Assembly: GCA_009777825.1 (NCBI GenBank)
Contig: WRLA01000018.1
Coordinates: 1 to 44,424 of the forward strand
Source: Bacteroidales bacterium
Lineage (GTDB): Bacteria; Bacteroidota; Bacteroidia; Bacteroidales; WRLA01
Direction of reading: 5' to 3'
Length of the DNA stretch: 44,424 bases
In this document: positions 1 to 7,417 of the stretch, piece after piece
Layout: the number at the start of each line of letters is the position of its first letter
Position numbering within the stretch: position 1 is the stretch's first letter
Made by a program: the position numbers and the translations under genes
The notes under the pieces: model-generated
The model's database searches: none
Told to the model about the DNA's origin: nothing
The model's input: only the letters and a program-made list of their open reading frames with translations

Positions 1-11
1 ATTATCAGGCA

Positions 12-19
12 CAAAGGTA
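12..19 (-). promoter_or_regulatory. -7 promoter element facing left, off the window
   Basis: CAAAGGTA on the plus strand reads TACCTTTG on the minus strand, the Bacteroidetes -7 consensus TAnnTTTG. It would drive a leftward gene lying outside the window. No -33 element was confirmed. Confidence 0.5.
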
Positions 20-83
20 CAAAACTTTCTGCAAATATACAAACTTTTTTGAAAAAAATTATACAATAAATATGCACAAAAAA

Positions 84-113
84 AGAGGCTGCCAGACTTA
101 TGAGACAGCCTCT
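84..113. terminator. Inverted repeat, possible terminator
   Basis: AGAGGCTG (84-91) pairs perfectly with CAGCCTCT (106-113) around a 14-nt loop. A run of seven A precedes the left arm, so on the minus strand the hairpin is followed by a T-tract, as in an intrinsic terminator. The flanking word GGCTGTCTCATAAGTC (minus strand) also resembles the arms of the palindromic element at 41643-41807, so it may instead be a repeat remnant. Confidence 0.45.
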
Positions 114-166
114 CATAAAACAAAATCCATATCAAGCCCCGAAATATTAATTGCTGCCTCATTATG

Positions 167-234
167 CGACCCCGGATGGGGTCGAATGTTAAAGAATGTA
201 AATAGTGCTATAAATATACGACCTCTTCGAGGTC
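167..234. repeat. REP-doublet-like pair of palindromes
   Basis: Two short hairpins lie about 35 bp apart: CGACCCC-GGAT-GGGGTCG at 167-184 and GACCTC-TTC-GAGGTC at 220-234. Paired REP palindromes of this type are usually mobilised by RAYT (REP-associated tyrosine) transposases. No RAYT gene is present here. The rest of 1-517 holds no credible gene; the short open frames there overlap each other and show no family resemblance. Confidence 0.55.
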
Positions 235-469
235 ATATCATGCTTAAAATCAATTTATTAAAATGACAAATCATCATTTTTGCTTCAATTTTTTTATCGA
301 ATTTTGTACATCCTACCCCTTTGGTTCCCCCGAAGGAAAAAAAAACGCAAAGGACGCTATTGCCAATCATCTCCATCATTCCAATCAAAAAAATCACAGT
401 CCAGACAATTTCGTGCATTCGTGGCAAAAAATCAAAAGCGTAATTCATTAGTTATTCATGAAAAAATCG

Positions 470-477
470 TATCTTTG
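470..477 (+). promoter_or_regulatory. -7 promoter element of the DUF1566 lipoprotein
   Basis: TATCTTTG matches TAnnTTTG and lies 40 bp before the start codon at 518. Confidence 0.65.
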
Positions 478-517
478 CCCCCATGAAAATAGATGAATGA
501 TACAATAACTAACAAAA

Positions 518-2014
518 ATGTATAAATTTATGAAGAAAGTATTTTTCTTATTAGGATTAGCGATGATTATCGCATTGGGCGGTTGCAAAAAAGAGAAAGC
601 GACCGGCGGAGACGAAGCATTGAGTTGTGAAATCACCTCTCCGAAGGATGGAGCGGAGTTTTCAATTACCGAAGACATTATCGTTACGGTAGAGACAAAA
701 AGTGCTACCGGGACTATTGTGGCGGTAACGGTCTATTTTGATGATTTGCTGTGTGCCACTGTTACAGAAGCGCCTTATACGCTTACCATTCTCTCCGAAT
801 TTCTTACCATCGGGACGCATACCATCAAGGCGGAAGTTTTCGACAATTCTGCGGCACAGGCGGAAGCATCTATTACAGTCAATATTGTTGGCGCTGCAGA
901 CGAAAGCCCCGATTTTGTTACTTTTGCCGATGGGGAAATCCCCGACAGTTGGAAAACAAACACATGGGTAGTAGATGTCGCATTGGGATATGACGACAAT
1001 TATTCGTTAAGGTCGGATAACCCTATTTCGGCTGTTTTGACGAATAAAACGTTGAATACCCCCGGTTATGTCGAATTTTATACAAGAGGGGAGGAGTTTG
1101 ACCTATACATTGACGGGGAAACGGCGCAAGCGCTTTCGTCCGCCCCTGCCGGCAACTGGACAAAATGGATCTACGATTTTAAAAAAGGACGCCATTCGTT
1201 TAGATGGGAAAACACTTATGGCTCTGTCGTATATTTGGACGCCATCAAATTTGCGGCGGCGGAACTACCGAAGGTAACAACCAATGCTACAGTAACCGAT
1301 ATTTCGGCTATATCTGCTACTTCGGGAGGAAATGTTACCAATAACGGTAATAGTCCGGTAACAGCGCGAGGCGTTTGTTGGAGTACATCCGAAAATCCTA
1401 CCATTGAGGATGAAAAAACCATTGACGGCTCGGAAACAGGAAGTTTTACGAGTCATATTACAGGACTTGAACGCAGTACAATGTATTATGTGAGGGCTTA
1501 TGTCACCAATGGAGTCGGTACAACTTATGGAGAACAAATAACGTTTATAACTAATAGTACAATTGCAATAGGAGACAAATGTTTAGGAGGAATTATTGCT
1601 TATATTGATGATACAGGTGAGCATGGTTTGATAGCAGCTCCGAGCGACCAAAGTACAGGCATACGATGGTATAATGGCAGCTATATTACAACCGGAGCCA
1701 CCGGAACCGCCATTGGAACAGGGAAAAGCAATACAGACAAAATAGTACAAGTTCAAGGGAATGGAAACTATGCCGCCAAACTATGTGACGATTTGGTTAT
1801 TGACGGTTATGGTGATTGGTATTTACCAAGTAAAGGCGAATTAAATGAACTTTATAAAAACCGTGATGTGATTGGTGGTTTTGGTACGTCTTATTATTGG
1901 AGTTCTTCTGAGTACACTAACTACGAAGCATGGTGTCAGTACTTTGGCAGTGGTAGGCAGGACGAAAGCTCCAAGGGAAATACGTGGAAAGTTCGTGCCG
2001 TTCGGGCTTTTTAA
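518..2014 (+). CDS. Surface lipoprotein with Ig-like/FN3-like domains and a C-terminal DUF1566 domain
   Basis: A lipoprotein probably displayed on the outer surface. Residues 1-23 form a type II signal peptide with lipobox LGGC (Cys23). About 35-125 looks like an Ig-like domain and 130-250 like a beta-rich domain. About 255-345 is FN3-like, with the typical 'ATSGGNVTNNG' and 'GLERSTMYYVRAYVTN' words. Residues 350-498 match DUF1566 / the Fibrobacter paralogous domain (WYLPSKGELNELY, YWSSSEY, final VRAVRAF), a C-type-lectin-like fold. Some members of this fold are variable targets of diversity-generating retroelements; the stretch YWSSSEY to VRAVRAF is where variation would sit. No reverse transcriptase is in the window. 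An ATG at 530 (MKKVFF) is an alternative start. An inverted repeat (1987-1996 with 2031-2040) spans the stop codon. Ligand unknown. Confidence 0.8.
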   Translation: MYKFMKKVFFLLGLAMIIALGGCKKEKATGGDEALSCEITSPKDGAEFSITEDIIVTVETKSATGTIVAVTVYFDDLLCATVTEAPYTLTILSEFLTIGTHTIKAEVFDNSAAQAEASITVNIVGAADESPDFVTFADGEIPDSWKTNTWVVDVALGYDDNYSLRSDNPISAVLTNKTLNTPGYVEFYTRGEEFDLYIDGETAQALSSAPAGNWTKWIYDFKKGRHSFRWENTYGSVVYLDAIKFAAAELPKVTTNATVTDISAISATSGGNVTNNGNSPVTARGVCWSTSENPTIEDEKTIDGSETGSFTSHITGLERSTMYYVRAYVTNGVGTTYGEQITFITNSTIAIGDKCLGGIIAYIDDTGEHGLIAAPSDQSTGIRWYNGSYITTGATGTAIGTGKSNTDKIVQVQGNGNYAAKLCDDLVIDGYGDWYLPSKGELNELYKNRDVIGGFGTSYYWSSSEYTNYEAWCQYFGSGRQDESSKGNTWKVRAVRAF

Positions 2015-2092
2015 AACGTAGCGAAAACAGACGAACTTTCGTAAAAAAGCAAAGAACGAGGTAATGCGGTTGGGTATTTGTTGTAACCAGTC

Positions 2093-2130
2093 TTCCTCTG
2101 TGTAACTCCGTGTCCTCTGTGCCTCTGTGC
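2093..2130. repeat. Degenerate CTCTGTG-type intergenic repeat
   Basis: Purine/pyrimidine-skewed short words (CCTCTGTG, CCGTGTCCTCTGTGCCTCTGTG) repeat with variation. The style matches the ACAAAG and CGCAAAG repeats at 41451-41807. No gene occupies 2015-2246. Confidence 0.5.
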
Positions 2131-2160
2131 TGAATAATCGAATAACTGGTCTTACGCTTT

Positions 2161-2190
2161 GGATTGCTTCACTTCGCTCGCAATGACGGG
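2161..2190. repeat. REP-like repeat of the GGATTGCTTC...GCAATGACGGG family
   Basis: The sequence begins GGATTGCTTCACTTCGCTCG and ends CAATGACGGG. ATTGC and GCAAT arms make it palindromic. A close copy lies inside the anti-sigma gene at 36690-36719, so this is a dispersed family in this genome. Confidence 0.7.
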
Positions 2191-2246
2191 ATAAGACAAT
2201 TTGGAAATGCACCCTTGAAAGATTCATATATGTATAGAAATATTTT

Positions 2247-3842
2247 TCATTCTATCACCCACCGTTTTACTCCTTTTTCCGTCTGCGAAAATTCTACACC
2301 GATTTTTACAAGTTTGCGGTGGTCGGCGGTGTAGGGGATGGCGTAATCTTTGCTGTTGATTTGCGCGAGGGCGGCTTCGGCGGTGGTAGCCCTGCTTCGC
2401 ACACCCCCCCCTTCGGGGGGGCTTGGGGGGGCTTCTATTTTGAACTCGAAAACATAGATACTGTCGACGGTTTTGACAACGGCATCGGCTCTACCTTTGT
2501 TACTTTTTACTTCGGTTTGCACGAATTCTCCAATCAAGGTAAAGAGCAAGTAAAAAACGTGTTGGTAATATTGTTCGTCACGGTGTTTTTGTTCGATTGC
2601 ATCGTAGGGAATAGCAGCAAAAAATGCTTTCAGAGAGGTCATAAAGCCGTCAATATCTCCTTTTCTAATTTGTTGCATAAACTCTACAACAGAAAAATTG
2701 CCTGTTGCTATTGGCGTTAGAACAAACGCGGGTAAAAGTTCTTTGAGAAAACCGTATTTGACCTCTTCATTTGGGAATCCCAAAGTATATAAATTGCTTT
2801 CATACGACTTTATCGTTAAATATCCTGTTTGATAAAGCAGAGGTATAAGATTTTGATTTTCAACGCGATAATCCATTATTGATGGTTCGTCAATCAAGAC
2901 ATCATCTTCAAACTTGCGAATATCGTAATTTTGATTTCGTAATGCTTTTGCTAAGAATGTCGGTGTGCCTGTTTCAAACCAGTAATACGCAAAATTCAAC
3001 TTTTTAAATGTTTTTAATACACTAAACGGATTGTAAACGTCTTCACTCTCTTTTGCGAAATGGTAACCGTCATAACGTTTTTTGAGTTCGGCAAATGCTT
3101 GTTCGCAAGTCATTTTTCTATGTTCTGCCAATGCCTGAATTTCGGGTTGAAAATTTTGTAATAATTCCGTTTCGGAAATCCCGCAAATTTCTGAAAAATT
3201 TTCGTCCAAACTTATATCTTCAAGATGGTTTAAATCACTGAAGACACTTACCTTTGAAAATTTTGTTACTCCTGTAAGAAATACAAATTTCAAATTAGCA
3301 TCTTCGGCTTTCAATACGCCGTAAAAACCTTTCAAAAATTCACGCATTTGGTCGTTGATTTCAGGTTTGTCTATTGTGTTAATCAGCATTTTGTCGTATT
3401 CATCAACGAGTACAACAACTCCCAAACCTGTTTTCTTTTTTGCTTCTGCTATAACATTGGAAAATCTGACAGATAATGATTCGGAAATAGAAGAAACTCC
3501 GTATTGCTGTTCGTGTTTTTGTAAAAAATCGTCAATTACAATTTCAAGAGAGCGAATATCACTGTAACTTTCTTTATTAAAATCCAAATATAAAACAGGG
3601 TATTGCACCCAGTCTTTTTCGAGTTCGGCAATTTTCAACCCCTCAAAAAGTTCTTTTTTGCCTTCAAAATAGGCTTTGAGGGTGGAAAGGAATAAACTTT
3701 TTCCAAATCTGCGCGGACGACCGAGAAAATAAGGCTTGCCGTGTTGCAGTAATTTATAAATATACTGTGTTTTATCAACGTACAAACAATTATCTGTGCG
3801 CAAATATTCAAAATCCTGTATGCCAATGGGCAGTTTTCGCAT
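2247..3842 (-). CDS. AAA-ATPase-like / PD-(D/E)XK nuclease family protein
   Basis: Family: AAA-ATPase_like domain (PF09820) followed by a C-terminal PD-(D/E)XK nuclease-like domain (PF08011), common in Bacteroidetes with poorly known roles. The N-terminus has 'MRKLPIGIQDFEYLR', 'YVDKT' and the P-loop variant 'GRPRRFGKS'. A Walker B-like 'VVVLVDEYDK' follows. The C-terminal 'GRADAVVK...YVFEFKI...ALAQI' is the nuclease core. I chose the ATG at 3842 because the family begins at MRKLPIG; an upstream ATG exists at 3857. A GC-rich palindromic repeat (2401-2435) is translated in frame as PPSPPEGGG between FEFKI and ALAQI, where relatives normally have a short loop. It stands alone, facing its neighbours, with its own promoter. 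Possibly defence- or conflict-related; that is inference. Confidence 0.85.
   Translation of the reverse strand: MRKLPIGIQDFEYLRTDNCLYVDKTQYIYKLLQHGKPYFLGRPRRFGKSLFLSTLKAYFEGKKELFEGLKIAELEKDWVQYPVLYLDFNKESYSDIRSLEIVIDDFLQKHEQQYGVSSISESLSVRFSNVIAEAKKKTGLGVVVLVDEYDKMLINTIDKPEINDQMREFLKGFYGVLKAEDANLKFVFLTGVTKFSKVSVFSDLNHLEDISLDENFSEICGISETELLQNFQPEIQALAEHRKMTCEQAFAELKKRYDGYHFAKESEDVYNPFSVLKTFKKLNFAYYWFETGTPTFLAKALRNQNYDIRKFEDDVLIDEPSIMDYRVENQNLIPLLYQTGYLTIKSYESNLYTLGFPNEEVKYGFLKELLPAFVLTPIATGNFSVVEFMQQIRKGDIDGFMTSLKAFFAAIPYDAIEQKHRDEQYYQHVFYLLFTLIGEFVQTEVKSNKGRADAVVKTVDSIYVFEFKIEAPPSPPEGGGVRSRATTAEAALAQINSKDYAIPYTADHRKLVKIGVEFSQTEKGVKRWVIE
2401..2435. repeat. GC-rich palindromic repeat inside the AAA/PD-(D/E)XK gene
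   Basis: CCCCCCCCTTCGGGGGGG then CTTGGGGGGGC. The same palindrome occurs at 28495-28523 (inverted), 28576-28609 and 41899-41932. In this gene it adds a Pro/Gly-rich loop without breaking the frame. Confidence 0.75.
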
Positions 3843-3876
3843 CGTAGTCATAAGCAATAATAAATTACAATTTTGG

Positions 3877-3884
3877 CAAAGGTA
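3877..3884 (-). promoter_or_regulatory. -7 promoter element of the AAA/PD-(D/E)XK gene
   Basis: CAAAGGTA (minus strand TACCTTTG) lies 34 bp before the start at 3842. Confidence 0.6.
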
Positions 3885-4030
3885 GAAAAAAATTTTCTAT
3901 TTCAATAAGATTGCTTTTAATACAAAAAACCGAAGAGCCAATATTGGTATTTTCAAGATACACTTTTTGCGGTTTTGCCAATGTTTGCAGTGTTTGATTT
4001 GATATAGCCATAAGATTGTTGTTTTTTTTG

Positions 4031-4038
4031 TATCTTTG
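4031..4038 (+). promoter_or_regulatory. -7 promoter element of the yceD-rpmF-plsX-fabH operon
   Basis: TATCTTTG lies 24 bp before the TTG start of the first gene; no other consensus element lies between here and 6822, so it probably serves the whole operon. Confidence 0.7.
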
Positions 4039-4062
4039 CACCCTGTTTTTTAAAAAGCGGTC

Positions 4063-4581
4063 TTGAAGAAGTTAAATGATTATATAGTAACCTTCGCCGA
4101 CCTGAAAATGGGCGAGCATAGTTTTGACTTTCACGTAGATAGCGCGTTCTTTGAAAGTTTTCCGGAATCGGAAATTCGGCGGGCTGACGTGAACGTCGCC
4201 CTCGTTTTGGACAAGCAGGAGAGCATGTTGGCGTTCTATTTCGACCTCGAAGGCGACGTAGAAGTAACCTGCGACCGCTGTTTGGACGAGTTTCGGTTCC
4301 CCATTAAGACAGAAGAGAAGTTGATAGTGAAGTTTGGGAAAGATTATGAAGAACTTTCGGATGATATCATTGTTATTCCATCAAAGACTCATCATATTGA
4401 TTTACAACAACATATTTACGAATATATTACGTTGACCCTTCCCATGCAGCACATTCATCCCGATTTGCCGGACGGCACGTCGGGATGCAATCAAACCATG
4501 TTAACACACTTAGATACAATAAAAACTGCTCATCAGACAGACCCGAGATGGGACGTTTTACGAGAATTTATTAATAATTAA
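4063..4581 (+). CDS. yceD: YceD/DUF177 family protein
   Basis: The YceD (DUF177) family is almost always encoded just before rpmF and is linked to 23S rRNA/ribosome accumulation. The 172-aa product has the family's core 'CDRCLDEF' followed by a 'LIVKFG' strand, and a C-terminal half with 'DLQQHIYEYITLTLP' and a late Cys (SGCNQ). The start is TTG at 4063: the only nearby ATG (4076) runs into TAG within four codons, and the promoter lies just upstream. It is followed by rpmF after 15 bp. Confidence 0.88.
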   Translation: MKKLNDYIVTFADLKMGEHSFDFHVDSAFFESFPESEIRRADVNVALVLDKQESMLAFYFDLEGDVEVTCDRCLDEFRFPIKTEEKLIVKFGKDYEELSDDIIVIPSKTHHIDLQQHIYEYITLTLPMQHIHPDLPDGTSGCNQTMLTHLDTIKTAHQTDPRWDVLREFINN

Positions 4582-4596
4582 AAATATAACAAAGAA

Positions 4597-4785
4597 ATGG
4601 CACATCCAAAGCGAAAAGTCTCTCAGGCAAGAAGAGACAAGCGTAGAACGCATTATAAAGCGACAGTTCCGGCGTTGTCGGTCTGTTCCAATTGCAACGC
4701 ACCTGTAAGGTTTCACCATGTTTGTCCGGAATGTGGATTTTACAGAGGCAAATTAGCCGTGGAGGTCGAGACGGCTGCTAAATAA
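4597..4785 (+). CDS. rpmF: 50S ribosomal protein L32
   Basis: The 62-aa product is a full-length L32. The N-terminus 'MAHPKRKVSQARRDKRRTH' is the family signature, and two CxxC pairs (CSNC and CPEC) form the zinc-ribbon. It sits between yceD and plsX, the classic arrangement linking ribosome and fatty-acid synthesis genes. Intergenic gaps of 15 and 12 bp indicate one operon. Confidence 0.98.
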   Translation: MAHPKRKVSQARRDKRRTHYKATVPALSVCSNCNAPVRFHHVCPECGFYRGKLAVEVETAAK

Positions 4786-4797
4786 ATCCAAAGGCTT

Positions 4798-5748
4798 ATG
4801 ATACTTGGACTTGACGTAATGGGAGGCGACCATGCTCCGGGAGTAACCATTGCCGGAGCCGTAGATGCTCTTGACGCATTGCCTCAGGAGACCAAAATAG
4901 CATTATTCGGACCTCGCGATGTTATTTTGACGGAATTGGGAAAACACAACGCCGACCCGCAATGTTTTGATATTGTGGAGTGTCCCGAAGTCATCGCCAT
5001 GGGGGAAAGCCCGATACGGGCGTTTGCGGCAAAACCGTACTCTTCTATCGCAATAGGCTTTAAGTTCCTGAAAAACAAAAAGATAGACGCTTTTTCGAGC
5101 GCAGGAGATACCGGCGTCATGTTCGTCGGAGCGATCAACAACGTGGAACGCATCCCCGGCATCATCCGTCCGTGCATCAGCACCGTCGTCCCGCGGGAAG
5201 ACGGGAAAGTGAATCTCCTGTTAGACGTGGGATTGAACCCCGACTGTCGGGTGGACGTCATGTATCAGTTTGCTATTCTGGGATATATCTATTCCAAATA
5301 CATCTTGAAAATTCCCGAACCCAAGGTGGGCTTGCTCAACATCGGAGCGGAGGAGAAGAAAGGCTCCATCCTGACGCAGTCCGTCCATCAAATCTTGAAA
5401 GATGCATCCGAATTGAACTTCGTCGGCAATGTCGAAGGGATAGAGATGTTTACCGAAAAAGCGGATGTGATTGTTACCGACGGCTTTACCGGAAACATCG
5501 TCCTCAAGCAGATGGAAGCCATGACCTCTATCATCGTCAGACGAGGGTTGCGCGATAGTTACATAGACAGTTTCAACTACGAAAACTTTGGCGGAACGCC
5601 CATCTTGGGCATCAACGCCCCCGTGTTCATCGGACACGGAAAATCATCGGCAAAAGCGATAAAAAATATGATTTTAGCCTCTCAGGAGATGGTTCATTCC
5701 AACCTGATTAAGAATTTTAAAAAGGCGTTCAAGCATATTTCATTGTAA
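4798..5748 (+). CDS. plsX: Phosphate acyltransferase PlsX
   Basis: PlsX converts acyl-ACP plus phosphate to acyl-phosphate, the donor for PlsY in phospholipid synthesis; it is a peripheral membrane enzyme. The 316-aa product has the N-terminal 'DVMGGDHAPG' motif, 'SAGDTGVMF' and 'VTDGFTGNIVLK', all hallmarks, and a usual length. It is followed by fabH after 22 bp, so phospholipid and fatty-acid initiation enzymes are co-transcribed. Confidence 0.97.
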   Translation: MILGLDVMGGDHAPGVTIAGAVDALDALPQETKIALFGPRDVILTELGKHNADPQCFDIVECPEVIAMGESPIRAFAAKPYSSIAIGFKFLKNKKIDAFSSAGDTGVMFVGAINNVERIPGIIRPCISTVVPREDGKVNLLLDVGLNPDCRVDVMYQFAILGYIYSKYILKIPEPKVGLLNIGAEEKKGSILTQSVHQILKDASELNFVGNVEGIEMFTEKADVIVTDGFTGNIVLKQMEAMTSIIVRRGLRDSYIDSFNYENFGGTPILGINAPVFIGHGKSSAKAIKNMILASQEMVHSNLIKNFKKAFKHISL

Positions 5749-5770
5749 AAGCAACACATAACAACACATA

Positions 5771-6775
5771 ATGATAAAAGCAACGATTACCGGCGTGGAA
5801 GCAAGCCTGCCGGAGTATATTTTAACCAACGAGGAGTTATCCCGCATGGTGGATACGACCGACGAGTGGATCATGACTCGCATCGGCATCCGCGAACGTC
5901 GTATCATCGAAGAGGGAAAAGGCGCCTCCTCCGTGGGCGCCCAAGCCGTTGAGAAATTACTGAAAAAGACCGGGACAAAACCCGAAGAGGTTGACTTTGT
6001 GCTGTGCGCAACGGTAACGCCCGACCATCAGTTTCCCGCCACCGCCAACATCATCATGGACAAATGCGGCATCCGCAACGGTTTCGGTTTCGACCTCAAC
6101 GCCGGATGTAGCGGCTTCCTCTACGGGTTGGTTACCGCGGCGCGTTTCGTGGAGTCGGGACATTATAAAAAGGTAATCCTCGTCGGCGCTGAAAAAATGT
6201 CATCCATCGTGGACTACACCGACCGCGCTACGTGCTGTATCTTCGGTGACGGCGCCGGCGCCGTGCTGATAGAACCAACAACGGAAAACTTCGGCGTCAT
6301 GGACAGCATCCTGCTGAGCGACGGCGTCGGTCGCGTCCATCTCCATCAAAAAGCGGGTGGATCGGTCAGTCCGGCGTCGCACGATACGATAGACAACCGC
6401 GAACACTTTATCTATCAGGAAGGACAGGCGGTCTTTAAATGGGCAGTCTCACAAATGGCGGACACATCCTTGGAATTGATGCGACGCAATAACCTCTCCG
6501 CCGACGACATCGCCTACTTGGTGCCTCACCAGGCAAACCTGCGCATCATTGACGCCGTCGGAAAACGGATGGACTTCCCACCCGAAAAAGTGATGGTCAA
6601 CATCGAAAAATACGGCAACACCACCGCCGCAACCCTGCCACTGTGCCTGTGGGAATGGGAATCCAAACTCAAAAAAGGCGACAACCTGCTGCTCACCACT
6701 TTCGGGGCGGGGTTTACTTGGGGGGCGGCTTATTTGAAGTGGGGGTATGACCCCGACGTTAATTATGAATTGTGA
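5771..6775 (+). CDS. fabH: Beta-ketoacyl-ACP synthase III FabH
   Basis: FabH condenses an acyl-CoA starter with malonyl-ACP to begin fatty-acid synthesis. The 334-aa product has the catalytic triad Cys113 (NAGCSGF), His253 (PHQAN) and Asn283 (YGNTTA). The C-terminal tail '[13 protein letters not shown]' is encoded by DNA that is repeated at 7372-7417, next to rimO. The second copy would let a fabH frame end Y-D-A-stop, overlapping the rimO start. The present tail (PDVNYEL) may therefore be secondary, acquired when the DUF4160-DUF2442 pair was inserted. Confidence 0.97.
   Translation: MIKATITGVEASLPEYILTNEELSRMVDTTDEWIMTRIGIRERRIIEEGKGASSVGAQAVEKLLKKTGTKPEEVDFVLCATVTPDHQFPATANIIMDKCGIRNGFGFDLNAGCSGFLYGLVTAARFVESGHYKKVILVGAEKMSSIVDYTDRATCCIFGDGAGAVLIEPTTENFGVMDSILLSDGVGRVHLHQKAGGSVSPASHDTIDNREHFIYQEGQAVFKWAVSQMADTSLELMRRNNLSADDIAYLVPHQANLRIIDAVGKRMDFPPEKVMVNIEKYGNTTAATLPLCLWEWESKLKKGDNLLLTTFGAGFTWGAAYLKWGYDPDVNYEL
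6704..6750 (+). repeat. Direct repeat, copy 1 (3' end of fabH)
   Basis: This 47-nt stretch encodes FabH residues [16 protein letters not shown]. It recurs at 7372-7417 with about three substitutions and one missing G. The two copies bracket the DUF4160-DUF2442 pair. Confidence 0.85.
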
Positions 6776-6821
6776 TGAATTGAATCATAGAATAATTTTT
6801 CAATTAATTAAAAAAAAGTTG

Positions 6822-6829
6822 TATCTTTG
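6822..6829 (+). promoter_or_regulatory. -7 promoter element of the DUF4160-DUF2442 pair
   Basis: TATCTTTG lies 24 bp before the DUF4160 start codon. The inserted pair therefore carries its own promoter. Confidence 0.7.
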
Positions 6830-6853
6830 CAGATAGATTATAAACTTTAAATT

Positions 6854-7120
6854 ATGCCGACACTTTCTATGTTTTTTGGGTTAATTGTTGAGATGTATTA
6901 TGCGCCAAAGGAACATAATCCGCCTCATGTTCATGTACGTTATCAGAGTAATAAAGCATCCGTAAATATCAACACATGTGAACTCATTGAAGGCAATCTG
7001 TCCACACGTCATTTACGCTTTGTTCAGGCTTGGATAGAAATCCACAAAGACGAATTGTTGGCTAACTGGGATTTGTGTATGAACGGTAAAGAACCCTTTA
7101 AAATACAACCCTTAAATTAA
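6854..7120 (+). CDS. DUF4160 domain protein
   Basis: The 88-aa product matches DUF4160: 'MPTLSMFFGLIVEMYY', 'EHNPPHVHVRYQ', and the C-terminal 'WIEIHKDELLANWDL'. The family has no established function. It is very often encoded directly before a DUF2442 gene, as here (6-bp gap), and the pair is suspected to be a toxin-antitoxin-like module; that role is inference. The pair has its own promoter and lies between duplicated fabH ends, so it looks like an inserted cassette. Confidence 0.9.
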   Translation: MPTLSMFFGLIVEMYYAPKEHNPPHVHVRYQSNKASVNINTCELIEGNLSTRHLRFVQAWIEIHKDELLANWDLCMNGKEPFKIQPLN

Positions 7121-7126
7121 CATGCC

Positions 7127-7417
7127 ATGTATTTAGGAGTAAAAGCGGTAAAGCCTCAAAATGACTATATGTTATTGCTTACATTTGAAAACGATGAGCA
7201 ACGCTTGTTTGACATGAAACCATATTTGGATTTTGGTCCTGTATTCCGAGCATTAAAAGAACCGTCTATGTTCAATTCTGTGCGAGTGTATTTTGATACC
7301 GTTTCGTGGGCAAACGAAGCAGACCTTGACCCTGAAATATTATATCCGAATAGTTTAGTTGTAAAACACGTGGGGCAGAGTTTACCTGGGGGCGGCTTAT
7401 TTGAAGTGGGGGTATGA
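7127..7417 (+). CDS. DUF2442 domain protein with a fabH-derived tail
   Basis: Residues 1-80 are a standard DUF2442 domain: 'VKAVKPQNDYMLLLTFENDEQRLFDMKPYL' spans its start and 'SWANEADLDPEILY' its end. The last ~15 residues ([14 protein letters not shown]) are not family sequence. They are the duplicated fabH 3' end (7372-7417) read in another frame, which also supplies the stop codon. The stop overlaps the rimO start (ATGA at 7414). Probably the partner of DUF4160; biochemical role unknown. Confidence 0.9.
   Translation: MYLGVKAVKPQNDYMLLLTFENDEQRLFDMKPYLDFGPVFRALKEPSMFNSVRVYFDTVSWANEADLDPEILYPNSLVVKHVGQSLPGGGLFEVGV
7372..7417 (+). repeat. Direct repeat, copy 2 (ancestral fabH-rimO junction?)
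   Basis: A near-identical copy of 6704-6750. Read in the fabH frame it continues tat-gat-gca-taa to a stop at 7424, overlapping the rimO start. That is what an ancestral, tightly coupled fabH-rimO junction would look like. Confidence 0.8.

Noticed and set aside
72..451. Small overlapping frames in the first 500 bp
   Set aside because: Overlapping in several frames and both strands, crossing hairpins, with no family signal.
1860..2014. Complete diversity-generating retroelement
   Set aside because: No reverse transcriptase, accessory protein or template repeat occurs in the window; only the possible target domain is present.
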